Positions 1-9,340 of a stretch of 28,892 nt of DNA are shown piece after piece (positions within the stretch are counted from its first letter, which is position 1; every line of letters begins with the position of its first letter). The stretch covers positions 1-28,892 of the forward strand of contig JAANBB010000476.1 in NCBI GenBank assembly GCA_014621425.1. Reading direction: 5' to 3'. The stretch comes from Cylindrodendrum hubeiense (Eukaryota > Ascomycota > Sordariomycetes > Hypocreales > Nectriaceae). Below the pieces are notes generated by a model. It saw only the letters and a program-made list of their open reading frames with translations. It was not told where the DNA came from and did not search any database. The position numbers were made by a program, and so were the translations under genes.

Positions 1-180
1 ACTCCCCAATCCCCAATCCCCATCTCCTCGTCGCCGTCCACCGCATCATAAGACTCGCTGACTTGCCACTAACCTGGCTTCGAGCTACTCTTTTCTCTTC
101 TTTCACAATCCGCGCCGCTCACTCCTAAACAAACATCGAATCTAGTTCTACAGCCGACATCCATTATCGCCCGCGCCGCA
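1..180 (+). promoter_or_regulatory. 5' leader / proximal promoter of the SEC9-like gene
   Basis: This is pyrimidine-rich sequence directly before the SNARE start codon. The first 21 bases contain three CCCC runs spaced by AAT. CT-rich tracts like this commonly surround transcription starts in filamentous fungi. No TATA box is evident. The promoter proper probably extends left of the window. Confidence 0.45.
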
Positions 181-1535
181 ATGAAGAAGTTCGGCTTTGG
201 AAAGAAGGGCGATGACGGCGACGACGCCAATCGCAATGCCCTCTTCAGCCGCAAGAAGCCCTCGCAATCTTCCACCGCCAGCAATCCCTACGCCAAGCCA
301 GGTGGCAATGATCCCTATGCCGACGAAGCAAAGTACGCCAACATGACACCCTACCAACAGGCTCGCTCTGGCCTGGGTGGTCCCCCCGGTGGCGGTCCCC
401 CTGGTGGCGGTCCTGGCGGTCCTCCCCCCCAACAATCCAACCCATACGGTGCACCTCCCGGGGGTCACAACTCCCAGCCTCCTAGCGGGTACGGTGCCGA
501 CAGATACGGATCCGGCGGTGGTTACGGTGGCAATCGATATGACAACGCCGGGAGCCAGGACAGACACAACACCGCAGCCGCAGCCGGAGCTAGAGGCCCC
601 GGCGGTTATGGTGGATTTGGCCGATCCGACGAGCCTGATGATAACCGGGATGCCCTCTTCGCTGGCGCCCCAGAGAGACAAGCCCAGAAGCAACCGCCGA
701 CGGCCCCTCCTGGTGGTGCCTATGGGCAGCAGCCGGCGGCAGACGGAGGGTCATACGGTGGATACGGCGAATCACGAGAGCTGACTGCCGAGGAGCAGGA
801 GGAGGCCGACTACCAGGCCATCCTCGCTGAGAAGCGAGGGATTCAGCAAGAGAGTGCTTCTTCTGTCAACCGATCGGTCCAGATGGCCAGGCAGGCCAAC
901 GAGGTTGGACGGGCCACTCTTGCCCGCCTCGGTGCCCAGGGCGAACGGTTGAACAACACAGAGAAGCATCTCGACTTGGCGGCCAACCAGAATAAGATTG
1001 CTCAGGACAGAGCTGCCGAGCTGAAGACTCTCAATAGGAGCATGTTTGCCGTTCATGTCGGCAACCCCTTCACCTCCAAATCACGCCAGCTCAAGGCCGA
1101 CGACGAGGTTATGAACCGCCACCGAAACGAGAGAGATGCACGAGAAGCTACTCGCCGTGACGGCTTTACCGCCAACCAGCGTATGGAATCCAACTTCAAG
1201 GGTATGGACACGGGCAGCATGCAAAGACAACAGCCTCGCAAGAAGGATTATGGCAAGTTTAACCTTGATGATGAAGAGGGTGCGGATGAGCTCGAGGGCC
1301 AGATTGACGACGGTCTCGACGAGCTGTCAGGCCAAGTGTCCATGATGAACATGGTCGGAAGAGCCATTGGCAAGGAGGTGGACTCACAGAACAAGCAGAT
1401 CGACAGGATTATGAACAAGGCGAGTGACTCCATTCTACTGCTGGCCCTGACATATAATGCTAACCATCTTTACAGAGCGACGCTGTTGATGACGCGACCA
1501 GGATGAACCGAGAACGCTTGGCCCGTATCAAGTAA
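181..1535 (+). CDS. SEC9: Sec9/SNAP-25 type t-SNARE (Qbc SNARE), two exons
   Basis: Plasma-membrane t-SNARE that would pair with Sso syntaxins and Snc synaptobrevins for exocytosis. Exons are 181-1419 and 1476-1535, giving 432 aa. The first ~200 residues are Gly/Pro/Tyr-rich and disordered, typical of fungal Sec9. The Qb SNARE helix runs roughly 205-285, followed by an NPF-containing linker. The Qc helix runs roughly 368-432, with the zero-layer Gln in the stretch DSQNKQIDRI. No transmembrane segment is present, as expected for this family. The last 19 residues come from exon 2 and match the family's conserved SD-x-VDD-x(4)-MNRERL ending, which fixes the splice junction. The intron (56 nt) begins GC (AAG|GCGAGT) and ends TACAG, with a TGCTAAC branch site at 1458-1464. 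Family assignment is confident; the GC donor is inferred from reading frame. Confidence 0.93.
1420..1475 (+). other. GC-AG intron in SEC9
   Basis: The donor is AAG|GCGAGT, identical to the GTGAGT consensus except for the C at position 2. The branch site TGCTAAC lies at 1458-1464 and the acceptor is TTTACAG. Using the nearby GT at 1424 instead puts the downstream exon out of frame. Retention keeps the frame open for 28 codons and ends at 1506. Confidence 0.85.
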
Positions 1536-2332
1536 ATGGCTATAAAACAAAGGCTTTTACGTAGTCACTGCCACGGAGGGAGCCGCCCCGTCCGGCTCTT
1601 CTCTGGGCATGTCGACATAATATGTTTGGAGAAGGAATTCTGACATCCGTTGTATATTCTCCCCGCGTGCATCTCTATCCACAAGGCACTCGTAGAGATG
1701 AGCTCTGGAATAGGTGCCAGAAGGACACCAGTGATGGGATCGAGAGGCGTTTAGTCCTGACCGACGCTGTTGGGTGTGAAAGCGACACTTCGGGTTTCTA
1801 TTTATTTTGCTGCCGTTGATCTCACTCGGACAATGATGTCCCTAAGTGAGAGGTTGCGCCAGCGCTATTACCTGCCAAGGGGGTGGCTTTTTATGCACAA
1901 GAACAAATTGGTAGCAATCGTCTATATATTGTGTTTTGGGGAAGTCTGAATAATAGATTCTAATATTCTTTGAAAGCGCGGTATTGGAATTTCATTTTGA
2001 GCTTGTACATGGCGTAAGTTTACGATAGAATTGTTGGTGTCACTTAATGAATACGACGATGCCTATATTGCCTCAACTTAAAATAGATTGCATGCCCCAT
2101 GAAGAGTTTGATTATTTTTTACTCTATCAAACTTGGTCCACTTTAGTCCTAAATGTTTGTTCTCATTACGGTCCTCAAGATCCCATCTCACGAGGTCTAG
2201 GGTGGCAGACACACAGTGCGATTATAATATACACCGTACACATAGACTCTTTCGTCAAACCTTCCCAAAATTTTCCCAGCATAGAAGGTAGGTAGACAGA
2301 CCAGCTTATTCAACACCACAGTTACATCCAAA
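1536..2332. other. Intergenic region between SEC9 and DHR2
   Basis: This interval holds the SEC9 3' UTR and the DHR2 promoter/leader. It is noticeably more A+T-rich than the genes, especially 1900-2160. Short open frames here (for example 1622-1819 and 2047-2295) show no recognisable protein character. No RNA gene or repeat was recognised. Confidence 0.6.
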
Positions 2333-4663
2333 ATGGCGTCCGAAAACAATTCATCACACCCAGCAAAGAGGCGGAAGACTCGGCTGGACCCAAATGCACT
2401 CACCATTGGAGGCAAGGCTATTTCTCTTGAGGGATATCTCACAGCACCTGCCCCAAACCCAGCAAAGAAGACTGAAGTTTCAGAGCCGACCACACCGGCC
2501 GCAACTCCTCAGACAACTGAGGCTGCGGTTACCTCCGTGAAGAAAGACGCGAATACTTCTGGCTCAAAGAAGCCATTTAGGCCCCGTGATTCTGACAAGA
2601 TCCGGAGTCGAGAGGACCGCGGGCTGCTCAAGACACGCAAGGAGCTTCCCATCTGGCGGTATCGCGACAACATCCAAAATGCGATGCGCAATCCGGACAG
2701 CGATGTGCTTGTCTTGATCGGTGAAACCGGTTCGGGTAAAAGTACCCAGGTCCCCCAGTTTCTTTTTCAGGAATCTTGGTGCAGGCGACAAAAGGTTCAG
2801 GTTCCTGGATCCGACGAAGAGGTCTCTGTGGGCGGAATGATCGCTATCACCCAGCCGAGACGAGTCGCTGCTACGACCTTGGCTCATCGAGTTTCTCAAG
2901 AGGCGGGTACTCCTCTGGGAAAGGGACGCCCTGATGGCCTCGTTGGTTACTCCGTTCGATTCGATCATCTTGTTCCGAAGGGAACCAAGATCAAGTTCTT
3001 GACAGAAGGAATGCTGCTGCAGGAGCTACTACGAGACCCCAACCTCCGGAGTTACAGCGCCATCATTGTTGACGAGATCCACGAGCGGAGCTTGGATGTT
3101 GATCTCCTTGTCGGTTTCCTGAAGCAAATCCTAGCAGGAGATCGTGCTGGTCGCGGCGGTATCCCGCTCAAGGTGGTAATCATGAGCGCAACAGCGGATG
3201 TGGACGGTATTCAGAATTTCTTCAAGGATGTTCGACCAGAAGCTAAGGACAAAAGCTCAACTCAGCTTCTTCGAATCAAAGGGCGACAGTACCCCGTGGA
3301 GCTCACTCATGAACCAAAACCTGTGGCCGATCTCCAGGATGCTCTTCTCAAGACCATTTTCAAGATCCATCTCCAAGAGCAATTGCCTGGAGACATTCTC
3401 GCATTTCTGACTGGCCAAGAGGAAATCGAGTCAGCTCAGAAACTGATTGAGGAGTATGCCGAGACCCTAGCGTCCAACGTTCCCAAAATCAAGGTATTCC
3501 CTCTGTACGGCCAACTTTCGATGGAGGCCCAACGCCAAGCTTTCCTCCCCGTCAAGGCCTCATTCACGCGAAAGATCGTACTGGCGACAAACATTGCCGA
3601 GACTTCAGTTACCGTCCCGGGAGTGAGATACGTCGTGGACTCTGGCAAGGCCAAGCTGAAGCAGTATCGTGCGCGACTCGGCATGGAGTCGCTCCTCGCC
3701 AAACCAATCTCGAAATCGTCGGCTGTACAAAGAACTGGCCGAGCCGGTCGTGAAGGTCCAGGCAAGTGCTTCCGACTTTACACAGAAGAGGCATTCAAAG
3801 GTCTCCAAGATGCGGATCTTCCTGAGATCCTTCGAAATGATGTCCTGGGGGCGGTTTTGACCATGAAGGCGCGTGGGATCCAGGACGTCCTCGCGTTTCC
3901 TTTAATGGACCCACCAGAGACTGAATCGATTGAGAAAGCTTTGGTTCACCTGCACTTCTTGGGTGCGCTGAATGATGATGGATCAATCACAGCTGTTGGA
4001 GAAAAGATGGCTCGACTGCCCATTTCGGCTCCTCTGGGAGCAGTCCTTCTGGCTGCTGCAAAGCCCGAGTTTGACTGCGTGACTGAGGCCATCGATATCA
4101 TCTCTTGTATCACATCTGGAGATGACATCTTCCTCCAGGTGCAGTCAGAAGAGGCACAAGAAGAGGTCGAAGCGGCCAGGAAGGAGCTCCAACGTCGTGA
4201 GGGAGACATCATGACATACCTCACCACCATGCAACTGTATACAGCCGAGAATGCCAACAGGGTGGATTGGTGCAAGCAGCGGAGGATCAACATGCGCAAT
4301 ATGAAGCAGGCTTTGAATATTCGTAGGCAGCTCCGAGGTATGTGCCTCAAGGAAAAGCTGCTGTCCGAGGCCCCTCCGCCTGATCCACAACCCTTTGTCC
4401 CCCTCGCCCCAGAGCGAGCCGAGCAACTTCTTAAGTGTTTCCTCCGCGGGTTCGCTTTGAAGACGGCTATGTTGGCGCCGGATAGTAGCTTCGTCACCGT
4501 TCACGGCAAACATGTCGTCGCTATCCATCCCGCGAGCGTCTTGCACGGGCAGAAAAAGGAGGCCATCATGTTCTTGGAGCATGTCTATACCAATAAGAAC
4601 TACGCGAAGAAGGTCAGCGCAATCCAGGCAACTTGGATTGCAGAGGCTTTGGAGGGCAGGTGA
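2333..4663 (+). CDS. DHR2: DEAH-box ATP-dependent RNA helicase, Dhr2-like
   Basis: Uninterrupted 776-aa helicase of the DEAH/RHA group. Visible motifs are Walker A GETGSGKST at 130-138, TQPRRVA (motif Ia), TEGMLL (Ib), DEIH at 247-250, SAT at 285-287, FLTGQEEIE (IV), NIAETSVTVPG (V) and QRTGRAGR at 466-473 (VI). A winged-helix/ratchet (HA2) region and an OB-fold C-terminus follow. The N-terminal ~100 residues are low complexity, with a basic KRRK patch at 12-15 that could act as a nuclear signal. Overall length and the short N-terminus fit the yeast Dhr2 (human DHX33-like) branch, a nucleolar helicase for 18S rRNA maturation. They do not fit the longer Prp2/16/22 proteins. Prp43 is the main alternative. 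Helicase status is certain; the Dhr2 label is inference from size and N-terminal form. The gene is convergent with SDHAF3, only 73 bp away. Confidence 0.88.
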   Translation: MASENNSSHPAKRRKTRLDPNALTIGGKAISLEGYLTAPAPNPAKKTEVSEPTTPAATPQTTEAAVTSVKKDANTSGSKKPFRPRDSDKIRSREDRGLLKTRKELPIWRYRDNIQNAMRNPDSDVLVLIGETGSGKSTQVPQFLFQESWCRRQKVQVPGSDEEVSVGGMIAITQPRRVAATTLAHRVSQEAGTPLGKGRPDGLVGYSVRFDHLVPKGTKIKFLTEGMLLQELLRDPNLRSYSAIIVDEIHERSLDVDLLVGFLKQILAGDRAGRGGIPLKVVIMSATADVDGIQNFFKDVRPEAKDKSSTQLLRIKGRQYPVELTHEPKPVADLQDALLKTIFKIHLQEQLPGDILAFLTGQEEIESAQKLIEEYAETLASNVPKIKVFPLYGQLSMEAQRQAFLPVKASFTRKIVLATNIAETSVTVPGVRYVVDSGKAKLKQYRARLGMESLLAKPISKSSAVQRTGRAGREGPGKCFRLYTEEAFKGLQDADLPEILRNDVLGAVLTMKARGIQDVLAFPLMDPPETESIEKALVHLHFLGALNDDGSITAVGEKMARLPISAPLGAVLLAAAKPEFDCVTEAIDIISCITSGDDIFLQVQSEEAQEEVEAARKELQRREGDIMTYLTTMQLYTAENANRVDWCKQRRINMRNMKQALNIRRQLRGMCLKEKLLSEAPPPDPQPFVPLAPERAEQLLKCFLRGFALKTAMLAPDSSFVTVHGKHVVAIHPASVLHGQKKEAIMFLEHVYTNKNYAKKVSAIQATWIAEALEGR

Positions 4664-4736
4664 TTTTCAAAGATGGCAGCGAGGGCTAAATTTAGATGTA
4701 CATTGATTCTATTCTACATATGATACATTGTTGTGT

Positions 4737-5232
4737 TTATGACTGGGGATCCCCGTCCGTGTTTCTCTTTTGAATTGCCTGCATCAACTCGTACAATTGG
4801 GCTATTTGCTCATCTATTGCCTCGGTCAGCATCAAGTAAGGATATAATGTTAGCTGCAGATTCACTTACCACTCATCTTCTGGAGTTTGCCCTCGTCAAG
4901 TTTTTCGCCAACCCAGGAATCGCCCTCGATCTTCTGGGCGTAGAGTTGCCACTCGGTCAGAAATCCAATCTGGGATAGCATTAGCCGAAAGTCGGGATCA
5001 TTCTTGGGTGGAATTGACGTGCCAGATGAGCCGGGTTGTCGACTTTTCTGTGGGCTCGGAACTCGGCCTTGATGTACTCGTCTCCGAGGAGTCTCATATC
5101 CGTGGGGAGATGCTTGCGGTGCGCGCGAAGGAGGCGGCGGTAAAGATGGACGGGCGGCAGAAGGGCCACCGAGTTGGGTCTGAGACCGCCCCGCGTGGCG
5201 GCCACGGCGAGCCTTAGGGAAGATGGGTGCAT
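4737..5232 (-). CDS. SDH7: Succinate dehydrogenase assembly factor 3 (Acn9/Sdh7), three exons
   Basis: LYR-family mitochondrial chaperone that helps mature the iron-sulfur subunit Sdh2 of complex II. Exons on the minus strand are 5232-5023, 4969-4870 and 4813-4737, giving 128 aa. The LYR motif appears as HLYRRLLRAHRKHLP. Further conserved parts are MRLLGDEYIKAEFRAHR, GFLTEWQLYAQ and a C-terminal EQIAQLYELMQAIQK. The start at 5232 gives a short Arg-containing, acid-free N-terminus (MHPSSLRLAVAATRGG) suited to mitochondrial import. Intron 2 (4869-4814) is GTAAGT...AATAG with a GCTAAC branch site. Intron 1 (5022-4970, 53 nt) needs a GC donor (CTG|GCACGT) to keep the family sequence continuous. 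Both splice choices come from protein continuity and have not been confirmed by cDNA. The gene is divergent from HPM1. Confidence 0.9.
4970..5022 (-). other. Probable GC-AG intron 1 of SDHAF3
   Basis: The exon ends ...CAT CTG and the intron starts GCACGT. The acceptor is ATCCCAG, with a GCTAATG branch-like site at 4985-4979. Joining CTG to ATT GGA TTT restores the conserved run NPAH-hydrophobic-IGFLTEW without gap. The nearby GT at 5018-5017 would shift frame and destroy the C-terminal half. Confidence 0.75.
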
Positions 5233-5512
5233 CTTGGATGGTCTCGGTGTAATAAACAGCCAATTCTCTCTGCAGGAGGCGTATGCAATGCAGGCGCCGG
5301 GCGCCGTTGACGTTGTGAAGTCTTTTTGAGTCGGGTTTGATGACGAATAGAGAGGTTTCGAATGGCTGCTGGAGCCCTGCACAGTGCCCGGAGAGTCGAC
5401 TGGCTGAGATTCCGGCCCCACTACACAGTGCACAAACTCACAACTTTTTGTCAAGGTCCTCACATGGCGCTTAGTGAGAGAGACGACAGGAACCACGAAA
5501 CCGGCCGCAATC
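5233..5512. promoter_or_regulatory. 280-bp bidirectional promoter, SDHAF3 / HPM1
   Basis: This is the only sequence between two divergent start codons, so it must hold both core promoters and both leaders. No TATA box is clear on either strand. There is no room for a separate gene. Confidence 0.6.
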
Positions 5513-6665
5513 ATGTCGTTTTCATTCGGCTTCGCCGGCGAGGACATCTCCGACGACGAGAAGAATGCTCCGAGCGCCAAGCCCGCCCCGGTCCCGGCCG
5601 CCAGCGCCTTCCCCGTCCCGGGCAAACCTCAGCTCCCGCCCACGCTCCATGAGCTGGCCGGCATGCTTGCGCAGCTGCCGTCCAAGATCGCCTACGGGAC
5701 ACTGGGCGTGACTCTGGACGACGGGACGGCCATTCAGATTCCCCGCCGCGAGCTGTGGGATGTGCGTGTGCAGCTGATGGCCGAGGAGGAAGAGATCAGT
5801 GGCCACGCCGCCGCCGAGGGCCTCGGCGCCCACGACGTCAAGACGGGCGTGTACGAGGGCGGCTTTAAGAGCTGGGAGAGCAGCGTGGATCTCGTCAAGG
5901 TCTTGGCGGCAAACAACTCCATCTCGGCTCTGCTGAAGACCCCCGTGAGAGTGATTGAGGTATGCAGACCGAGAGACTAACAGCCAACCCCTGGCTCATA
6001 ACGCAACGCATGCAACGTCTAACACCATTTGTCAACAGCTCGGATGCGGCACTGCGTTGCCCTCCGTGGCCCTTTTCCAATGGACCATGTCCCTTCCATC
6101 GGAGAGACGTCCCCTCTCTCTGATCCTGGCAGACTACAACCCTACCGTCCTCCAGCTCGTCACCCTGCCCAACTTCGTCCTCGCCTGGGCCCTCAGCAAC
6201 CCGCAAACCCCGGCCCTCCAGGATGCCTTCTCTATCGAAGGCGAGGTCGAGCTAGGCCCGGATGTCATTGCCGCCTTCCAGCAGTACCTACAGGCCTCTA
6301 ACATCACACTGTCCTTCGCCTCAGGCGCCTGGTCTCAGGAGTTCGTCAACCTGCTGTATACCCTGCCCGCTGGAGACGGCCAGCCAACCAGCACTCTTCT
6401 CCTGGGGGCAGAGACCATCTACTCTCCCTTTGCGCTGCAGGCCTTTACCGAGACCATCTTCACCATTCTTGAGCGGGAGCGAGACACCCCGGGCAGTGAG
6501 GCAGGGGCATATGTTGGCGCCAAGAGGCTGTACTTTGGCGTAGGTGGGTCGTTGGATGATTTCATCGACAAGGCCCGCGGGAAAGGAGCCGTGGTTAATC
6601 AAGTCAGGGAAGAAACTGAGGGTGTAAGACGTGGCGTGGTTCAATGTATTCTTGGGCCTACATAG
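5513..6665 (+). CDS. HPM1: Protein-histidine N-methyltransferase, Hpm1/METTL18 family, two exons
   Basis: SAM-dependent methyltransferase of the family that modifies a histidine of ribosomal protein Rpl3/uL3. Exons are 5513-5959 and 6039-6665, giving 357 aa, close to the usual fungal size. The first ATG in frame is at 5513. The protein opens with the acidic/aromatic MSFSFGFAGEDI typical of fungal members, then a low-complexity Ala/Pro linker. The region KTGVYEGGFKSWESSVDLV precedes the catalytic fold. The intron (79 nt, GTATGC...CAACAG, branch CTAAC near 6020) falls exactly before SAM motif I, so the motif ELGCGTALPS is split E|LGCG. Later parts include LILADYNPTVLQL (motif II region) and LLLGAETIYSP, both characteristic of this seven-beta-strand group. 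The methyltransferase call is firm; the substrate is inferred from family. Confidence 0.9.
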
Positions 6666-6905
6666 ACGACGTCAAATATCAAGATCAAGATTAATCACCT
6701 CCCCCATCATCTATCGCAAAGGGCATGCCAGTCAGGGTTTCCAAAGCAAGAAGCGAAGCTGGGTATATTTTGCCTTCCAAACGCCAGACATATATATGTC
6801 ATGAACTCATCCACACTATCCACACTCTTCGGTGCCAGGGAGCTACATTATCCCTGTATACCATGCATCCTGTTTCCAATTCCTCAAAGCTTCAGCTCCT
6901 CGAGC
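6666..6905. other. Short convergent intergenic spacer, HPM1 / YNG2
   Basis: 240 bp between two stop codons facing each other, containing both 3' UTRs. Nothing else was recognised. Confidence 0.5.
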
Positions 6906-8225
6906 CTACTTGATGCTTTTCTTGAATTTTTCGGTACACACTGGGCAGTACCATGTGCCGTTCGGTTCGCTCTTAAGCCCAACACACGACCAGTGGAACC
7001 ACTCGTAGGGGCAGTTATCGTTGTCGCAAGCAACCATGTCTCCATAGCTCACGTTATGGCAAAGGCAGTACTTTTTGTCATCACCTCCGTCGTCGTCATC
7101 GTCATCGGCGTCACCTAGCACGTCATCTCCGTCTCCGTCCTTGCCATCAGCCGTTGGTGTTCCCCTAGAACGTCCGTCGCCGCCGTCCTCGTCGTCTCCG
7201 CTCCCGCTCTCTGGGTCAGACAGCTCACTATCAGCAGTCGGTGCAGGTGAGTTTCTGTTGGACGCCTTCTTAACTCGGGACAGCGACGATTTGTTGATCG
7301 GTTTCTTCCGCGAACTGCCAGTTGGGGTGCCTCGCCGGCCGCCCGTCATTCCTGTTGATTTGACCGAGCTCGATCTTGGACCCGCACTCCCGGCTCTCGT
7401 AAGAGAACCTGGTCCATTGGGGGCGCTTCCCTTGGGAGTGCCTGGCCCTAATGACGCATGTCTTGCCAGACCACTGGATGTAACGGGGATATTCCCTAGA
7501 GCCGGGTTGGCGCGGGGGCCTCGTTTCGTTATGGGCCCTGCAGAACTTTCGCGTTGTCGATTGAGGATCATGCTAGCTGCTGGAGTGGCGGGGGCGGATG
7601 AAGGATGCGGCTGGCCTTGGGCATGTCGAACGTTGGGGTGGCTAGGGAGTCGAGCAAGAGCGGGATTAGAGGATGTTGGGATTGCCACCAGGGGGGCGGC
7701 GGCTGGGCCTGTCGTTGTAATTGTGCTCGTCAAGTTGATGGCGCGAATATTGGGAACGCTTTGGTTGGCAGCGCTGGCCCTGAGCAAGGAGGGGACTTCG
7801 TCGGGATCGGTGAAGCCAGGTTCGGCTCGGTCGTAGAGGAGTTTGACCTGGATATCGAGGCTGCGAAGATGCTTGTCCATTATGACTTGCAGCTTCTGCA
7901 TCAAGGTTATCTTGTCCTGAGACAGCTGGTCGGCCTTTGCATAGTTTTCGCGAACCTGTGCGCGCAGCAGGTCTTCCTTTGGGTTGGGTTCGTGGCTGCC
8001 ATTGGTCTTGATCCATTTCTGTAACTTGCCGTCGCGATCCTCAACCATGCGAATGCACTCGGCATACTGGCGGTCTTTGTCGGAGATCTCCTCCTGGATG
8101 AAGCGGATCTCCTCGGGGAGATTCTGGACACGATTGATCCAGTCGTCCAGGATCAAGCCCGGGTCGAGGGGCTCGGTTTGAGGCATCCTCTTGACGAAGT
8201 CGATGGACAAGTCGTCTCTAGGCAT
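6906..8225 (-). CDS. YNG2: ING-family PHD-finger protein, Yng2-like (NuA4 subunit)
   Basis: Single-exon 439-aa protein. The N-terminal ~120 residues form the helical ING domain, containing [12 protein letters not shown] and charged coiled-coil sequence. The middle (about 150-380) is Ser/Pro/Gly-rich and disordered with basic clusters, and ends in an acidic run containing six consecutive Asp residues. The C-terminal PHD finger (about 386-430) has the C4-H-C3 ligand pattern, with the hallmark segments [17 protein letters not shown] and GTWYCPVC. In ING proteins this finger reads trimethylated H3K4. The PHD details (VACDN, PYEWFHW) resemble Yng2 of the NuA4 H4/H2A acetyltransferase more than Pho23 of Rpd3L. 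The protein is longer than yeast Yng2 because of the disordered middle. The gene is divergent from HOS2. ING/PHD assignment is certain; the paralogue choice is moderately sure. Confidence 0.88.
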   Translation of the reverse strand: MPRDDLSIDFVKRMPQTEPLDPGLILDDWINRVQNLPEEIRFIQEEISDKDRQYAECIRMVEDRDGKLQKWIKTNGSHEPNPKEDLLRAQVRENYAKADQLSQDKITLMQKLQVIMDKHLRSLDIQVKLLYDRAEPGFTDPDEVPSLLRASAANQSVPNIRAINLTSTITTTGPAAAPLVAIPTSSNPALARLPSHPNVRHAQGQPHPSSAPATPAASMILNRQRESSAGPITKRGPRANPALGNIPVTSSGLARHASLGPGTPKGSAPNGPGSLTRAGSAGPRSSSVKSTGMTGGRRGTPTGSSRKKPINKSSLSRVKKASNRNSPAPTADSELSDPESGSGDDEDGGDGRSRGTPTADGKDGDGDDVLGDADDDDDDGGDDKKYCLCHNVSYGDMVACDNDNCPYEWFHWSCVGLKSEPNGTWYCPVCTEKFKKSIK

Positions 8226-9340
8226 GACTGTTAACGATGGGATGGTCGAACGACACCGACATGAGCTTGGAAAGCGATGACGTCGTAGCTCTCAAGCCCC
8301 CATGGGACAGTCGAACAGACGCGGCACGCGGACGCAGACGCAGATAACAAGATGAGATAGAGACAAGAGAGACAGACGGGCCAGATGGTAGACAAGACGT
8401 CTGGTGGTTGGTCAAGCAAGGCTAGGGCGGGGAGGAAGAGAAAGAAGTGGTCCCAGAGCAGGGCAGGGGAGGGAGTGGTTGTCACGAGCAACGCGCAACG
8501 CAGTGATAGGCTCGTTTTAGAGAGGCGCAGAGAGCAACTCGAAGTGAATGACTCGGCTCACCTCGGACGGCACAAAAAATGGCCTGCTGCTTGCGGAGAG
8601 CTGGAGGTAGCTGATGGGGCTCCTGGCGCTGTTGCGGTGCTTAAGATGCCAGCGGCGGCAAGAGGATGCTTTGCGGTTCCAAGGATACGAAGGGCGTGTG
8701 ACGACGGGAGGCGATGTTGGGTTTGAGGCGAGGAAGCAGGAGAAAAGTCCAGCCGAAGGGTGTCTCTTGGTCAGGCACCAGCCTTAGTGACAAGCCACAG
8801 TTCCCCAGCCATGAATTGAGACGCCAGCCTCAGCCGGGATCCCGCTAGTCTCATTTAGACAGCACAAAGTGGGGGGTTCGGCATGGAGGCTCTCGACGGG
8901 CACCTGCTCACCTTGTTGGACCATGTATCTCGCAAGTCACTCAAGGGTATTGAGATGGGGCTACTCTGGTGCTACCCCCACCAAGGTATACACCCTCACT
9001 ACCTCCCCCCGGCTTCCACACCGTTCCGTTGCCACTAACCAACCACATGCATCTTGGACCATTTTCGATTCTCAAAGACCGGAACTTGAACCTGCCAAAG
9101 ACATCCTCTCCCACCTCAGCCTTGCCGACGCAGCATTTACGACACGACCCCTCTGGACGACACTTCTCTTAAAATCACGCTCAAGACTGACTTTCTGGAC
9201 CGGCCTCAAACCTCGCTTCAACCTGCCTGCGCCTATTCCGGGTAGCCGGCATTGCTTACTCACCATCGCCAATCTCATCTCATCCTCATCGCGTTTCTGT
9301 ATCGTGAGCTGAGCTCAGGTGCCGCTGGTCACCCACAACC
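8226..9340. promoter_or_regulatory. Divergent intergenic region YNG2 / HOS2
   Basis: 1115 bp between the divergent start codons. It holds both promoters and leaders. Purine-rich sequence around 8340-8480 (pyrimidine-rich on the YNG2 sense strand) and C/T-rich sequence around 9000-9300 look like the respective transcription-start zones. Short open frames (8385-8726, 8869-9312) do not resemble any family and are not annotated. A 10-bp palindrome CGGGATCCCG occurs near 8836. Confidence 0.5.

Noticed and set aside
1424..1475. Canonical GT donor alternative for the SEC9 intron
   Set aside because: Using the GT at 1424 with the acceptors at 1475 or 1477 gives frames that end quickly and lose the conserved VDD-MNRERL tail.
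4970..5018. Canonical GT donor alternative for SDHAF3 intron 1
   Set aside because: It leaves the exon in phase 1. Joining to the only good acceptor destroys the conserved GFLTEWQLYAQ region.
7075..7836. 253-codon + strand frame opposite the YNG2-like gene
   Set aside because: It is the antisense of the disordered, Ser/Pro/Gly-rich middle of YNG2. Composition explains it.
8869..9312. 147-codon + strand frame just before HOS2
   Set aside because: It is not in frame with HOS2, and Hos2 proteins start at the MDIDSYRYRVPKPNY segment. It lies in the likely promoter/leader.
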